From: a virus
Length of the DNA: 34,147 nucleotides
Strand: one strand, 5' to 3'
Virus record (IMG/VR): IMGVR_UViG_3300028571_000063
Coordinates: 1-34,147 of that record
Shown here: one piece after another, positions 7,659 through 17,271 of the stretch
How positions within the stretch are numbered: the first letter of the stretch is position 1
Layout: every line of letters begins with the position of its first letter
Program-made: the position numbers and the translations under genes
Notes under the pieces: generated by a model
Seen by the model: only the letters and a program-made list of their open reading frames with translations
The model's database searches: none
What the model was told of the DNA's origin: nothing

Positions 7659-7817
7659 ATGGAAAATACAAGTGGGTTTTATAAATATGATGAAGAGCAA
7701 TGGTTTTATGCTCCAAATGCTGTTTATGCCCCAACATACACATTACTGAAAGAATTAAAAGATACATACGATTACCCCGTTGATGAATGGGTATGGTATG
7801 ACGAACAACCTTATTAA
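7659..7817 (+). CDS. Small acidic tyrosine/tryptophan-rich protein
   Basis: A 52-residue protein beginning MENTSGFYKYDEEQWFYAPN and ending VDEWVWYDEQPY. It starts 17 bases after the previous stop, with an A-rich leader, and ends two bases before the next start. It has no membrane segment or signal. Its high aromatic content and place between the LRR fibre and the tail completion gene suggest a small virion or fibre-associated protein. I do not know a function. Confidence 0.65.
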   Translation: MENTSGFYKYDEEQWFYAPNAVYAPTYTLLKELKDTYDYPVDEWVWYDEQPY

Positions 7818-7819
7818 CA

Positions 7820-8269
7820 ATGGCAGAATTTAAACCAATATCAACCCAAAAGATGAAAGAATTTGGGAGGGACTATGTAAAGATTTTATGGAGAGAACTT
7901 CGTAGAGAGGGGAAAGATGCTACAGGTGCATTATTAAATAGTTTAGCATTTGAAGTAAGAGAAGAGGCACAACAAATAAAATTCTTTATTCTGGCAAACG
8001 ATTATTTAAAATATGTAGATAAGGGTAGGAAACCTGGAAAGTATCCCCCAATCAAAGCAATTGCTAAATGGGTAGAAGTAAAAGGTATATCACCAGAAGC
8101 GGTATTCCCAATTGCAAGGAGTATTTTTAAATTTGGGATTAAACCTACAAATGTAATACAGAGGGTTGTTAAAGAATTTGAAACATCCCCAACATTACAG
8201 AAAAAATATGAAGATGAGGTTGTTAATCAACTTATAAATATGATAAATAAAAATTATAAAGAAATTTAA
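7820..8269 (+). CDS. Tail completion / gp10-like protein
   Basis: A 149-residue protein. The central stretch DYLKYVDKGRKPGKYPPIKA followed by WVEVKGI and FPIARSIFKFGIKPT matches the signature of HK97 gp10-like head-tail or tail completion proteins (YxxYVDxGRxPGKxPP...I..W...KGI). These join the tail tube to the neck. It lies between tail fibre genes rather than next to the portal, another sign of the reordered late region. Confidence 0.7.
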   Translation: MAEFKPISTQKMKEFGRDYVKILWRELRREGKDATGALLNSLAFEVREEAQQIKFFILANDYLKYVDKGRKPGKYPPIKAIAKWVEVKGISPEAVFPIARSIFKFGIKPTNVIQRVVKEFETSPTLQKKYEDEVVNQLINMINKNYKEI

Positions 8270-8271
8270 TT

Positions 8272-10584
8272 ATGCCATACACAGCAATAACACAACCACA
8301 CGATTATATGGCAGCATATTCTGCTGTACCATTAAAATTATATGATACAGATTATAACGTAAGTGAATTTTATAAATACATTGTTAATATTACTTGGGAT
8401 AAAGTTACAATCACAGGACATACACCATATATAATTTATAATGAGATATTAACAAAATTTACATCCACAACCCCACATAATTATTCAAATGGAGATTTCT
8501 TATTTTTGAATGATGAAAATAATAGTGATTTATACACGGGGTATTATATTATAAGAAAAATAGTATCATCAACAGAATTTGTTGTAGATTTAACACCTCA
8601 ACAACCATTTGGAGTAAATAATTTTACAACATCAAGGTTTATTAAATATAAATTCAATCCTGATTTAGATGGATATGCTAAAATGGATTTATCAAATGTA
8701 TTAAAAGATTTTGTATCAGAAAATTTAACAGGACAAACGGTGGATTATTCTTTATCTTATCCTGGTGAAGATACAAGATTTTGTTATGAATTGGTATGTG
8801 GTTCAGAAAAACAATATAGACAACCCTTTTTAGATAATATATTTAGTGGGGGTTCACTATGTTTTATAAACTCAGGTATAACATCATTGAATGATACAGA
8901 ATTTCAAGTGGGAGACCAAATATTTATACAACAAGATTTATATGAGTGGCCCTATATTGATAATGTATTTGATGGTGCTTATGTTGGTTTTACTGGTTCA
9001 ACACAACCCCCATTCTATGTTGGTTCACAAGTCACCGTAACAGGACAAGAAACACATAATTATTACAATGGATTAACCTCAGTTGTTTCAAGTGGTTCTT
9101 CACCTAATATAATAGTTGTAGAAAAACTTTGGCAAGGTTCAACACCAGTAGAAGGGGGTAGTATATTTGGTGTTCCTCGTCCTGAATATAACGGATGTTG
9201 TGTAATTATAGGTATGACTATTGACCCAACATATGGTTTGGTAATTGTAACAGATAAATCATTTACACAACCAACACCAGCAATACCAGGTTTTATAACA
9301 TTTTGTGATAATAGATTAACTACAATACCAAATGAAATAACAATTACTGGATTGTGTGTTTATAATTCGCATATCAATTTACCTGATTATACATTAACCG
9401 CATTTGACCCCTATGTTATTCAAAATAGAAATGCTGATGAAAATAATTTATCAACAATTTTTGAACCTGATAGATTATATAGAGTTGAACCATCAACAAT
9501 AGGATTTGTCTTAACACATTTAGAAAATACAAATTTAGTATTGGGGACAGGATATGAATTTTATAATTCCAATGGTAATACATTGGGACAGATTTTATTA
9601 ACTGGTATGACTGAAGAAGATTATTATTCCCCAATAGGATTAAATCAAATATCAGGGTTAACACAAATAACTGAATTTGGGTTTCCATTTTCTGGTTACG
9701 TAAATGATATTAATAGTTATTGTGTATTTGCTGCAAGTCTTTGTGATTGTAATGCTATATCAGCAACAATGGTTTATAAACCAGGTTCAGGAACAACAAA
9801 CACCCAATTTGTTTTTAGAGAAGATACTTTTATAAATGGTAAACCAGTATTCTTAATAGATGTGGTTTTAACAGGAACAACCTATACATCACAATTAGCA
9901 TATTTAGTTGATAGTACAAATCCATTAAATGATGGTTGGTATTTAACTGAAATGGTTGGGGTTAGTGATTATAGTTTATTAACAGGTTTTACTTGGATGG
10001 TTGATAAAAATAATATTACCGATTGTCCTACATCAACTTCTTGGAGTATTCCAATTGGTTCCCCATTATCAGGTGGTACTGGTGTAGGAACATTTATATC
10101 AACCGACCCATCATCTTGTATTACACAATACTCAAATAAAATATGTTTTGAATTAAATAAAGATTGTTCAAAATATGAAATATACCATATAATGTGGAAA
10201 GATAAGTATGGTTCATTTATTTCTTATCCGTTTATCTACGTATCAAGAGACAATATGGAAGTTGATAGAAAGGGTTATTATAAACAAAATGGGACGTGGG
10301 ATAATAATACGTTTGGATATGATGATTATGGTAGAGGTGATAAGAACTTTTATCTACGTTCAAGAAAGTCAATTATAGTTAATTCAGGGTGGTTATATGA
10401 GTTTGAGAGAGATTTAATGGAAGATTTGATACAATCACCTTCCGTATATCTTCAAACCCCTGACAATCGTTTATTTGGTGGTTCTTTGGAAGAAAAGAAA
10501 ATAGAAGTTTACAAAAAAATAAATGATGATTTATTTTCATATTCATTTAATTTTGTATTTTCTAATAATGAGTACCGATTTTGA
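8272..10584 (+). CDS. Large tail/baseplate structural protein (770 residues)
   Basis: Starts two bases after the preceding stop. The protein is rich in Thr, Ser, Tyr, Asn and Gly with many predicted beta strands, no signal peptide and no membrane segments. The last 130 residues (RDNMEVDRKGYYKQNG, YDDYGRGDKNFYLRSRKSI, SIIVNSGWLYEFERDLMEDL) resemble the C-terminal region of tail proteins of Bacteroidota phages as far as I recognise them. It may be a tail hub or distal tail protein. It ends in TGA and is followed by a strong terminator, so it closes the transcription unit that began before the terminase. Structural role likely, exact role unknown. Confidence 0.65.
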   Translation: MPYTAITQPHDYMAAYSAVPLKLYDTDYNVSEFYKYIVNITWDKVTITGHTPYIIYNEILTKFTSTTPHNYSNGDFLFLNDENNSDLYTGYYIIRKIVSSTEFVVDLTPQQPFGVNNFTTSRFIKYKFNPDLDGYAKMDLSNVLKDFVSENLTGQTVDYSLSYPGEDTRFCYELVCGSEKQYRQPFLDNIFSGGSLCFINSGITSLNDTEFQVGDQIFIQQDLYEWPYIDNVFDGAYVGFTGSTQPPFYVGSQVTVTGQETHNYYNGLTSVVSSGSSPNIIVVEKLWQGSTPVEGGSIFGVPRPEYNGCCVIIGMTIDPTYGLVIVTDKSFTQPTPAIPGFITFCDNRLTTIPNEITITGLCVYNSHINLPDYTLTAFDPYVIQNRNADENNLSTIFEPDRLYRVEPSTIGFVLTHLENTNLVLGTGYEFYNSNGNTLGQILLTGMTEEDYYSPIGLNQISGLTQITEFGFPFSGYVNDINSYCVFAASLCDCNAISATMVYKPGSGTTNTQFVFREDTFINGKPVFLIDVVLTGTTYTSQLAYLVDSTNPLNDGWYLTEMVGVSDYSLLTGFTWMVDKNNITDCPTSTSWSIPIGSPLSGGTGVGTFISTDPSSCITQYSNKICFELNKDCSKYEIYHIMWKDKYGSFISYPFIYVSRDNMEVDRKGYYKQNGTWDNNTFGYDDYGRGDKNFYLRSRKSIIVNSGWLYEFERDLMEDLIQSPSVYLQTPDNRLFGGSLEEKKIEVYKKINDDLFSYSFNFVFSNNEYRF

Positions 10585-10638
10585 TGTAGTAGTCAAAATC
10601 ATAAACCTGTAATGAAGGGGGGTGTTCCAAATCTAAAG

Positions 10639-10662
10639 AAGGGGGTTTATTCCCCCTTTTTT
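10639..10662 (+). terminator. Rho-independent terminator after the 770-residue gene
   Basis: AAGGGGG (10639-10645), loop TTTATT, CCCCCTT, then a T run. It is a 7-bp stem with four further T bases, 54 bases after the stop. Confidence 0.85.
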
Positions 10663-10680
10663 CATTAAAAACACATTAAC

Positions 10681-10697
10681 AAAAAATATATTTAATT
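10681..10697 (+). promoter_or_regulatory. AT-rich leader motif (late promoter candidate)
   Basis: AAAAAATATATTTAATT lies between the terminator and the 1236-residue gene, followed by AAAAAAAGGATT and the start codon. Because the previous unit has just terminated, some promoter is needed here, which makes this the best placed member of the motif set. Confidence 0.55.
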
Positions 10698-10709
10698 AAA
10701 AAAAGGATT

Positions 10710-13700
10710 ATGAATAAATTTTCAGTAGTAGCAGATGGTAAACAATTAGATACCTATGATAATATATCAGTAAGTTTTAATTATCAGATAGAAGATATAT
10801 TAGATATTACAAAAAGAACGACCAATTATAGTAAGACAATAACATTACCAGGAACCCCATTTAATAATAAATTCTTCAAACAGATATTTGATGTTAATAT
10901 TGATACAATTACTTTCAATGTAAAAAAATCAATACCAGCATTTATTCAAATTGGGGAACAGAATGTAATGACTGGTGTATTACAACTTTTGAATATTATT
11001 GTTAATCAAAATTCAGTAGATTATGAAATTGTGATAATGGGACAATTAAAGAATATCCTAAATGAATTTGGTGAATTAACAATACGTAATGTTGATTTAA
11101 GTGAATTTAACCACACTCGTTCAAAACAAACTATTCAAAGTAGTTGGAATTATGATATATACAGGAATGGTTCATTAATTAATAATTCAGCAGGTGGACT
11201 TGGTTATGTTTATCCATATATTATATATGGTAATAATCAAGATATTGCTTATAGAATGTATGCAAGTGATTTATTCCCTTCTGTATATGTTAAAACGGTT
11301 ATTGATAAAATGTTTGATTTAGTTGGTTATACATATACATCAAAATTTTTTAATGGGGATTATTTTAGAAAATTAATATTACCATTTGTTGATGATAAAT
11401 TACAATTAACAGATGAAGAAATTAACGAAAGAACTGTAGCAATTGGTGTTGATGGGACACAACCTGAAACAACCGACCCATTACTTTATGAACCAGGAGT
11501 TGAAGATACAAGTGTTACTGGTTATAGAGCAATTAGTCCTGTTATGGAAGATACAATACCCGCTTGGTATCAAGGTAAATATTGGTTTTCAAATAAAGGA
11601 TTTTGGGTTCCATTATCAAAAGAAAGTGGGACAATTATTGATGTTTCATTACAAGATGTAAATAATGAATGGACATTTTCAGCACAAACAACACCATATA
11701 CCTCAGCAAATTCAGTTTTCCCACATACATATTCAAGATATAAGTGTCAAAAATCAGGTTATTATGATATTGACTTAACAGGTTATTTGATTGTTAAGTA
11801 TTGGGATTTAGGTGGTTCACCTAATATTGATTTACAAAGTGGTGATTTAAAATATTATGTAAGATTATATAGAAAAAGGGGTAATAGTGAAATATTATTA
11901 GCAGGACCTCCAGGTGGTAATGAATTATCTTTTACCCCCTCACAATCATTTAATTTTTCACCAGCATATGATAATAATAACCCATTAACATTAGATTTAT
12001 CTGCTTCAAATGTTTATTTAGAAGAAAATGATTTAATATATATTGATTTTGGTATTAGTATGTGGCAAACTAATTGGGATGGTAATGATAGTGATATAAG
12101 ATGTCAGGGATTAGTATTACCATCAAAAGATGATGTCCCTACGGTATTAAAAATTACACCATCAAACAATAATTTGGTTGGGGGTGATAGTGAAATTAAT
12201 ATGAACCAAATATTACCTGATATTAAATTAAAGGATATGTTTTTATCAATAATCAAAATGTTTAATTTGGTTGTGTTTGATAATCCAGAAATACCTAATA
12301 ATTTAATTATTGAACCTCGTGATGAGTTCTATGCCTCAAGACAAAGAGTTTTAGATTGGACAGATAAATTAGATTATAACCAAGATGTTAAAATAACCCC
12401 AATGTCAGAATTGGATGTTAAAACATTTTACTATACATATAAAGAAGATGGTGATTTTTACAATCAACAATATACAACTGAAGTAAAAAGAATATATGGT
12501 GATTATGAAATAGATGTTGAAAATGATTTTTCTGAAATTCAAAATAAATTGGAAGTTATTTTTTCCCCAACACCTGATGGACAATATGGTATTGGTGATA
12601 GAGTTGCACCTTTATTTTGTTCAATTGAAGATAATATCTTAAAACCAAAAAAGTTAAAACCAAGAATATTGTTTTATGGGGGTTTAAAACCTACAAGTTA
12701 TCCAATATTATTCAAAGATACATATGATAGTGCCACAGGGGTTACAATTAATAATTATGCGTATTGTGGAATGTGGGACGACCCATACCAACCTCAACAC
12801 GATTTAGGTTTTGGAACAACAAATAAAGTATATTGGAATGGTATAAATTATTATCCAACAAATACATTGGTTGAACAATTCCATAAAAATTCACTATTAG
12901 ATATTATTGATATTAATAGTAAATTATTGGAGGCAGATTTTCATTTAACACCAAAAGATATTGCTGATTTAGATTTTAGGGATATTATCTTAATAGATAA
13001 TGCTTATTGGAGAATTAACAAGGTAAAGGATTATAACCCAATTGGAACTGATAAAACAACTTCTGTTGTTCTATATAAAATAAATAACATTAATATCTTT
13101 GCCCCAGATAGAGTTGAGATATCATTAGCAAATAAAACTTGTCCAACTGATGTTGTTAAAAAATTTAGTTATTTAGGTTCATATTATGTTTCAGCATCAG
13201 GACAAATATTAGATGCAAATTGTTGTTCATCTTTAAATGGTGATTTTATTGGTGGTAAATGTTGGGTAAGAACAAGATTGGAAGGACAAAAAGGTGAAAA
13301 AGATGGATTTTTAAAGACATCAAATACCGTTATTCAAGGTGGTAGTGATATGACACCAAATCCACAAGACAGACCCGAAACATTAATGTCTGGTAATAAT
13401 ACAATTAATAGTCCAGGTATTATTGTTAGGGGACAATCAAATTATGTTGATTATAATGTAAAATCTGTAGAAATACTTGGGGATAATAATAGTATTATGA
13501 ATGGTTCAACCTCAAATCAAATAATGGGGAATGGAAATACAATTACAAACGACACAACAAACTCATTTATCTTTGGTGATAATAACTCTATTGAAATTGA
13601 TTTCTTGAACACAGGTTCAACCGCAAACACACTTTCTAATATATTCTTGATTGGTAATAATATGATTGCTTCATCAGGTAATACATTATATGCCGACAAT

Positions 13701-14420
13701 ATACAAATGTCATCAGGTTCAACATTTAATGGTATTCCAACTTCATTAGTTACAAACCCCACATTAAGTGATGTATTAACTAATGGTAATACAACAGGAC
13801 CTAATTTTATTGATGTAGATAGTGGATATGGATTACAAGCAATAGATACTATTAATAATATAACAGATACTGTATCACTTGACCCAGAAGGATTATTAAA
13901 TGGAACAGGTATATTTTCAACTGATGGGACTGATATTGGACAAATATTAATAGATAAAACAACAGTAAGTCTTGAAACAAATGATGGTAGTGGTTATGCT
14001 GCGGCTAGTTTCAAAACAAGTCCATCATACCAATTCGCTGTTGAAGTAACAGATGCAACTGATACAACAACTGAAACAATAACTGCAACACAATGGTTAG
14101 CACAGACAACTGATGGTGTTAATTATCAAGGTACAATAACAAATTTATACAGTTCTGGTGGGGGTTTTATTAGAATTTTAATGGAAACAAAAAATCTTGC
14201 AGGGATTGCCACTGGTACTGTAATTCTAAATACAGATTTAATTACAGACGAAAGTGAATTTCAAGTTGATACCGATAAAATTAAATTTAATAACACACCA
14301 GCATTTGCTGATGATGCTGCAGCTACCACTGCTGGTTTACTTCCAGGAGATGTTTACCAAACAGACGGAACGGGAGCAGCCCCACTAAACGTTGCAGGTA
14401 TTCTAATGATAAAACAATAA
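10710..14420 (+). CDS. Giant tail/baseplate protein with C-terminal beta-helix fibre
   Basis: A 1236-residue protein. The N-terminus (SVSFNYQIEDILDITKRTTN, NYSKTITLPGTPFNNKFFKQ) is a signature I associate with large baseplate or tail-tip proteins of Bacteroidota phages. The body to about residue 800 contains domains such as DWTDKLDYNQDVKITPMSEL. Residues about 890-1000 form a repetitive array (GNNTINSPGIIV, GDNNSIMNGSTSNQIMGNGN, GDNNSIEID, GNNMI) like a left-handed beta-roll/helix. The extreme C-terminus (AGLLPGDVYQTDGTGAAPLN) resembles a fibre tip domain. It likely combines a baseplate anchor with a host-contact tip. It precedes the tape measure gene. Confidence 0.7.
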   Translation: MNKFSVVADGKQLDTYDNISVSFNYQIEDILDITKRTTNYSKTITLPGTPFNNKFFKQIFDVNIDTITFNVKKSIPAFIQIGEQNVMTGVLQLLNIIVNQNSVDYEIVIMGQLKNILNEFGELTIRNVDLSEFNHTRSKQTIQSSWNYDIYRNGSLINNSAGGLGYVYPYIIYGNNQDIAYRMYASDLFPSVYVKTVIDKMFDLVGYTYTSKFFNGDYFRKLILPFVDDKLQLTDEEINERTVAIGVDGTQPETTDPLLYEPGVEDTSVTGYRAISPVMEDTIPAWYQGKYWFSNKGFWVPLSKESGTIIDVSLQDVNNEWTFSAQTTPYTSANSVFPHTYSRYKCQKSGYYDIDLTGYLIVKYWDLGGSPNIDLQSGDLKYYVRLYRKRGNSEILLAGPPGGNELSFTPSQSFNFSPAYDNNNPLTLDLSASNVYLEENDLIYIDFGISMWQTNWDGNDSDIRCQGLVLPSKDDVPTVLKITPSNNNLVGGDSEINMNQILPDIKLKDMFLSIIKMFNLVVFDNPEIPNNLIIEPRDEFYASRQRVLDWTDKLDYNQDVKITPMSELDVKTFYYTYKEDGDFYNQQYTTEVKRIYGDYEIDVENDFSEIQNKLEVIFSPTPDGQYGIGDRVAPLFCSIEDNILKPKKLKPRILFYGGLKPTSYPILFKDTYDSATGVTINNYAYCGMWDDPYQPQHDLGFGTTNKVYWNGINYYPTNTLVEQFHKNSLLDIIDINSKLLEADFHLTPKDIADLDFRDIILIDNAYWRINKVKDYNPIGTDKTTSVVLYKINNINIFAPDRVEISLANKTCPTDVVKKFSYLGSYYVSASGQILDANCCSSLNGDFIGGKCWVRTRLEGQKGEKDGFLKTSNTVIQGGSDMTPNPQDRPETLMSGNNTINSPGIIVRGQSNYVDYNVKSVEILGDNNSIMNGSTSNQIMGNGNTITNDTTNSFIFGDNNSIEIDFLNTGSTANTLSNIFLIGNNMIASSGNTLYADNIQMSSGSTFNGIPTSLVTNPTLSDVLTNGNTTGPNFIDVDSGYGLQAIDTINNITDTVSLDPEGLLNGTGIFSTDGTDIGQILIDKTTVSLETNDGSGYAAASFKTSPSYQFAVEVTDATDTTTETITATQWLAQTTDGVNYQGTITNLYSSGGGFIRILMETKNLAGIATGTVILNTDLITDESEFQVDTDKIKFNNTPAFADDAAATTAGLLPGDVYQTDGTGAAPLNVAGILMIKQ

Positions 14421-14442
14421 TAAAAATAAAATATTTAATAGT

Positions 14443-14613
14443 ATGCCAGTAAAAGAATGTCAGTTAGAAGGGAAACCAGGTTTTAAATGGGGAGATGAGG
14501 GTAAGTGTTATACTTATTCCCCCAATAATGAGGGTTCAAAAAGAAATGCAAAGAAGAAAGCAACAGCACAAGGGATTGCAATTGGTGATATAAAAATAAC
14601 TAAAGAAAAATAA
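14443..14613 (+). CDS. Small basic protein with conserved KPGFKWGDEGKCYTY motif
   Basis: A 56-residue protein, MPVKECQLEGKPGFKWGDEG, KCYTYSPNNEGSKRNAKKKA, then QGIAIGDIKITKEK. The pattern GKPGxKWGxxGKCYxY followed by a Lys/Ala-rich helix ending KKATAQGIAI recurs in phage structural proteins, as I recall. Function is unknown to me. It lies 22 bases after the giant tail gene and 3 bases before the tape measure start, so it is translated with tail genes. Confidence 0.7.
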   Translation: MPVKECQLEGKPGFKWGDEGKCYTYSPNNEGSKRNAKKKATAQGIAIGDIKITKEK

Positions 14614-14616
14614 GAT

Positions 14617-17235
14617 ATGGCAAGTACAGCACAGATTAATATTAGGGTTGATGAAAAACAGGCACAAAGTTCTGTTAATTCATTAAATAAATCAATTCAA
14701 GAAACTGAAAAATCAACCGCATCACTAAAATCACAATATAAAGAAGCAGTATTAGAAGTTCAAAGATTAGCAGAAAAATATGGTGAGACATCAGTTGAAG
14801 CAAGAAATGCCGCAAGAACCGCTGCGGATTTAAAAGATAGAATTGAGGATACTAATGACGCAATTGCTGCCTTCAAAGGTGAGGGGGCATTTGTTGCTAT
14901 GGGTAAAGCAGTAGGTGCTGTTGCAAGTGGATTTGCCGCAGTTCAAGGTGGTTTAGGATTATTGGGGGTTGAGAGTGAAAAAGTTGAAGAAACTTTATTA
15001 AGAGTTCAAAGTGCAATGGCATTAGCACAGGGACTTGCTGGATTAGAAGATGCTGGAAGAGCATTCAAACAATTAGGGGTAGTCGCATCAGAGGCATTAA
15101 AAGGAATACGAACTGGTGTTGCTGCAACTGGTATTGGTGTTTTATTAGTTGCTTTAGGTGCTGTTGTTGCTTATTGGGAAGAAATTAGTGCAACATTAGG
15201 AATAGTTACTGAGGAACAAAAAAAATTAAATGATGCACAAGAACAACAAAGAAAGATTGCGGATGAACAAACCCAAAGTGTAAAGAAAGAAAGTGCTGAA
15301 TTTGTTGGTTTAGTTTCTATGTTAAAAGCCACCAATGCTAATAGTAAAGAAAGAGAGATTTTAATAAAAAAGATTAATACACAATATGGAACTACTTTAC
15401 AGAATTTAAAAGACGAAAAAACATTTCAAAATCAGTTAAATTTAGCGGTTCAAGAATATATCCAACAAAAATATAATGAATTTTCTTTAAAGGCAAATGA
15501 AGAAGCATTAGTTGAATTATTTGAAAAGAAAAATAAAGCAACAAAAGAATTTAATAAACAAATAAATACATTAACTGATGGATATACTTTAATTGATGCA
15601 AAACAAGGACTTTATCTTAGTAATACCGCAAAATCAGATAAAGTTTTAGATAGTACAACTGGTAAATATGTTTCAGCAGCAGTTACTTTAGGACAATTAA
15701 GAGATGCTAATTCAACGGTAAATTCCGTTTTATTAAAGCAAGAAAAAATTATGAGAGATAGTGATAAGACTATTGAACATCTAAGTAAATCAAATCTAAA
15801 ACTTGGGGTTAGTAATAAAATAGTTTCTGAAACAATTGATGATGTAGGGGATAAAACAGATAAAACAAAAGAAACAATTAAAGATTATACCAAAGAAATT
15901 GTTGATGCACAAATTAATTTAATCGCAGATGAAAACCAAAGACAACAAACAAAATTAATAAGTGATGCTGAATTTAGAAAAAAAGATATAGAAAATTCAA
16001 ATGCTGATGAAAAACAAAAAGCCACCCTAATAAAGGCGATTAATGAACAATTATTGATTGATTTAGATAAACTTGATACTGAATATTATAATAAAAAATT
16101 AGAAAAAGAAAAACAATTAATATTAGCACAAGAAAATTCAGAATTAATTTATCAACAAATTGCTATGTCAAAAATTCAGTTTGATAAAGAAATGGCATTA
16201 AAAGATATTGATAATTCAAATAAAACTGAAGAAGAAAAAAAGAAATTAAGATTAGAAACATTAAAATATTATAAGAATATTGAAATAAAACAAGCAAATG
16301 AGTTATTATCAATACAATCACAAATGTTGTATAACAAATATCAAAATGATTTAAAACTTGCTAAAGAAAAAGGTGAAAGTACATTACAAATAGATGCCCA
16401 ATATCAAAAGGATTTATTGGACTTGGAACAAGATACCGCATTAAAAATAAAAAATATTCAAGGACAAATAACTCAGGAAAGGGAAAAAACATTTACAGAC
16501 AATGTTAAATTTGCTGAAGAACAATTAGCATTATGGGGTGGTAAAGTAATGGAGATTGCAGATGCAATAAATAGTTTACTTGCACAACAAACCCAACAAC
16601 AAATAGATAATATAAATACCCGTTATACTACTGAAAGTGATAAATTACAATCACTATACGACCAAAGAATATTAAGTGAAGAAGAATTTAATGCACAGAA
16701 AAAAGTTTTAGACCAACAAAAAGAACAAGATGAAATTGCATTAAAAAGAAAACAATTTCGTAGAGATAAAGCATTTAATCTTGCTAATGCGATTATGAAT
16801 GGGGCACAAGCGGTTTTACAAGCATTGTCTTCATCCCCACCACCAATTAACTTTATTTTAGCAGGACTTGCTGGTGTTGCCGCAGGTGTTCAAATAGCAA
16901 CTATTTCACAACAACAATTTAAAGCAGCAAGAGGGGGTATTGTTCCTGGTAATGGACCGAGTAATATTGATAGTGTACCTTCTTTATTAGCACCAGGTGA
17001 GGCAGTTATTAACGCAAATTCTGCTGCAATGTTCCCCAATACTTTATCTATGATTAACCAAGCAGGTGGTGGTGTATCATTAGCACCTGAAATGCCAACA
17101 CAAGGTTCATCAGGTTCAGGAACAATATTTACTGATAACAGAAGTAATCAACCTTTAAGAGCATATGTTGTTGAAACTGAAATAACAAGTAGTCAAAAGA
17201 GGGTAAATAGAATTGAACGTTCAGTTGAATTTTAA
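14617..17235 (+). CDS. Tail tape measure protein
   Basis: An 872-residue protein. The N-terminal 80 residues are coiled coil (KSIQETEKSTASLKSQYKEA). A hydrophobic segment near 165-190 (GIGVLLVALGAVVAYW) is followed by a long Lys/Glu/Gln-rich coiled coil (about 430-720). The C-terminus has a small-residue hydrophobic stretch (FILAGLAGVAAGVQIATI) and the typical tape measure ending GGIVPGNGPSNIDSVPSLLA with APGEAVINANSAAMFPNTL. The protein sets tail length and passes through the membrane during DNA entry. At about 0.15 nm per residue, the usual ratio, the tail would be roughly 130 nm, which fits a siphovirus. Confidence 0.9.
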   Translation: MASTAQINIRVDEKQAQSSVNSLNKSIQETEKSTASLKSQYKEAVLEVQRLAEKYGETSVEARNAARTAADLKDRIEDTNDAIAAFKGEGAFVAMGKAVGAVASGFAAVQGGLGLLGVESEKVEETLLRVQSAMALAQGLAGLEDAGRAFKQLGVVASEALKGIRTGVAATGIGVLLVALGAVVAYWEEISATLGIVTEEQKKLNDAQEQQRKIADEQTQSVKKESAEFVGLVSMLKATNANSKEREILIKKINTQYGTTLQNLKDEKTFQNQLNLAVQEYIQQKYNEFSLKANEEALVELFEKKNKATKEFNKQINTLTDGYTLIDAKQGLYLSNTAKSDKVLDSTTGKYVSAAVTLGQLRDANSTVNSVLLKQEKIMRDSDKTIEHLSKSNLKLGVSNKIVSETIDDVGDKTDKTKETIKDYTKEIVDAQINLIADENQRQQTKLISDAEFRKKDIENSNADEKQKATLIKAINEQLLIDLDKLDTEYYNKKLEKEKQLILAQENSELIYQQIAMSKIQFDKEMALKDIDNSNKTEEEKKKLRLETLKYYKNIEIKQANELLSIQSQMLYNKYQNDLKLAKEKGESTLQIDAQYQKDLLDLEQDTALKIKNIQGQITQEREKTFTDNVKFAEEQLALWGGKVMEIADAINSLLAQQTQQQIDNINTRYTTESDKLQSLYDQRILSEEEFNAQKKVLDQQKEQDEIALKRKQFRRDKAFNLANAIMNGAQAVLQALSSSPPPINFILAGLAGVAAGVQIATISQQQFKAARGGIVPGNGPSNIDSVPSLLAPGEAVINANSAAMFPNTLSMINQAGGGVSLAPEMPTQGSSGSGTIFTDNRSNQPLRAYVVETEITSSQKRVNRIERSVEF

Positions 17236-17252
17236 ACCATTAAACGAACTAT

Positions 17253-17268
17253 AAAAAATATATTTATA
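17253..17268 (+). promoter_or_regulatory. AT-rich leader motif (late promoter candidate)
   Basis: AAAAAATATATTTATA ends four bases before the protease start. If TATATTTA were a -7 element, the transcript would begin at or very near the ATG. The motif may instead act in translation initiation. Confidence 0.4.
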
Positions 17269-17271
17269 AGT

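Noticed and set aside
13517-13762. Minus-strand open frames within tail and fibre genes, such as this one.
   Set aside because: They mirror AT-rich plus-strand coding sequence with biased codons, lack leaders and overlap well supported genes.
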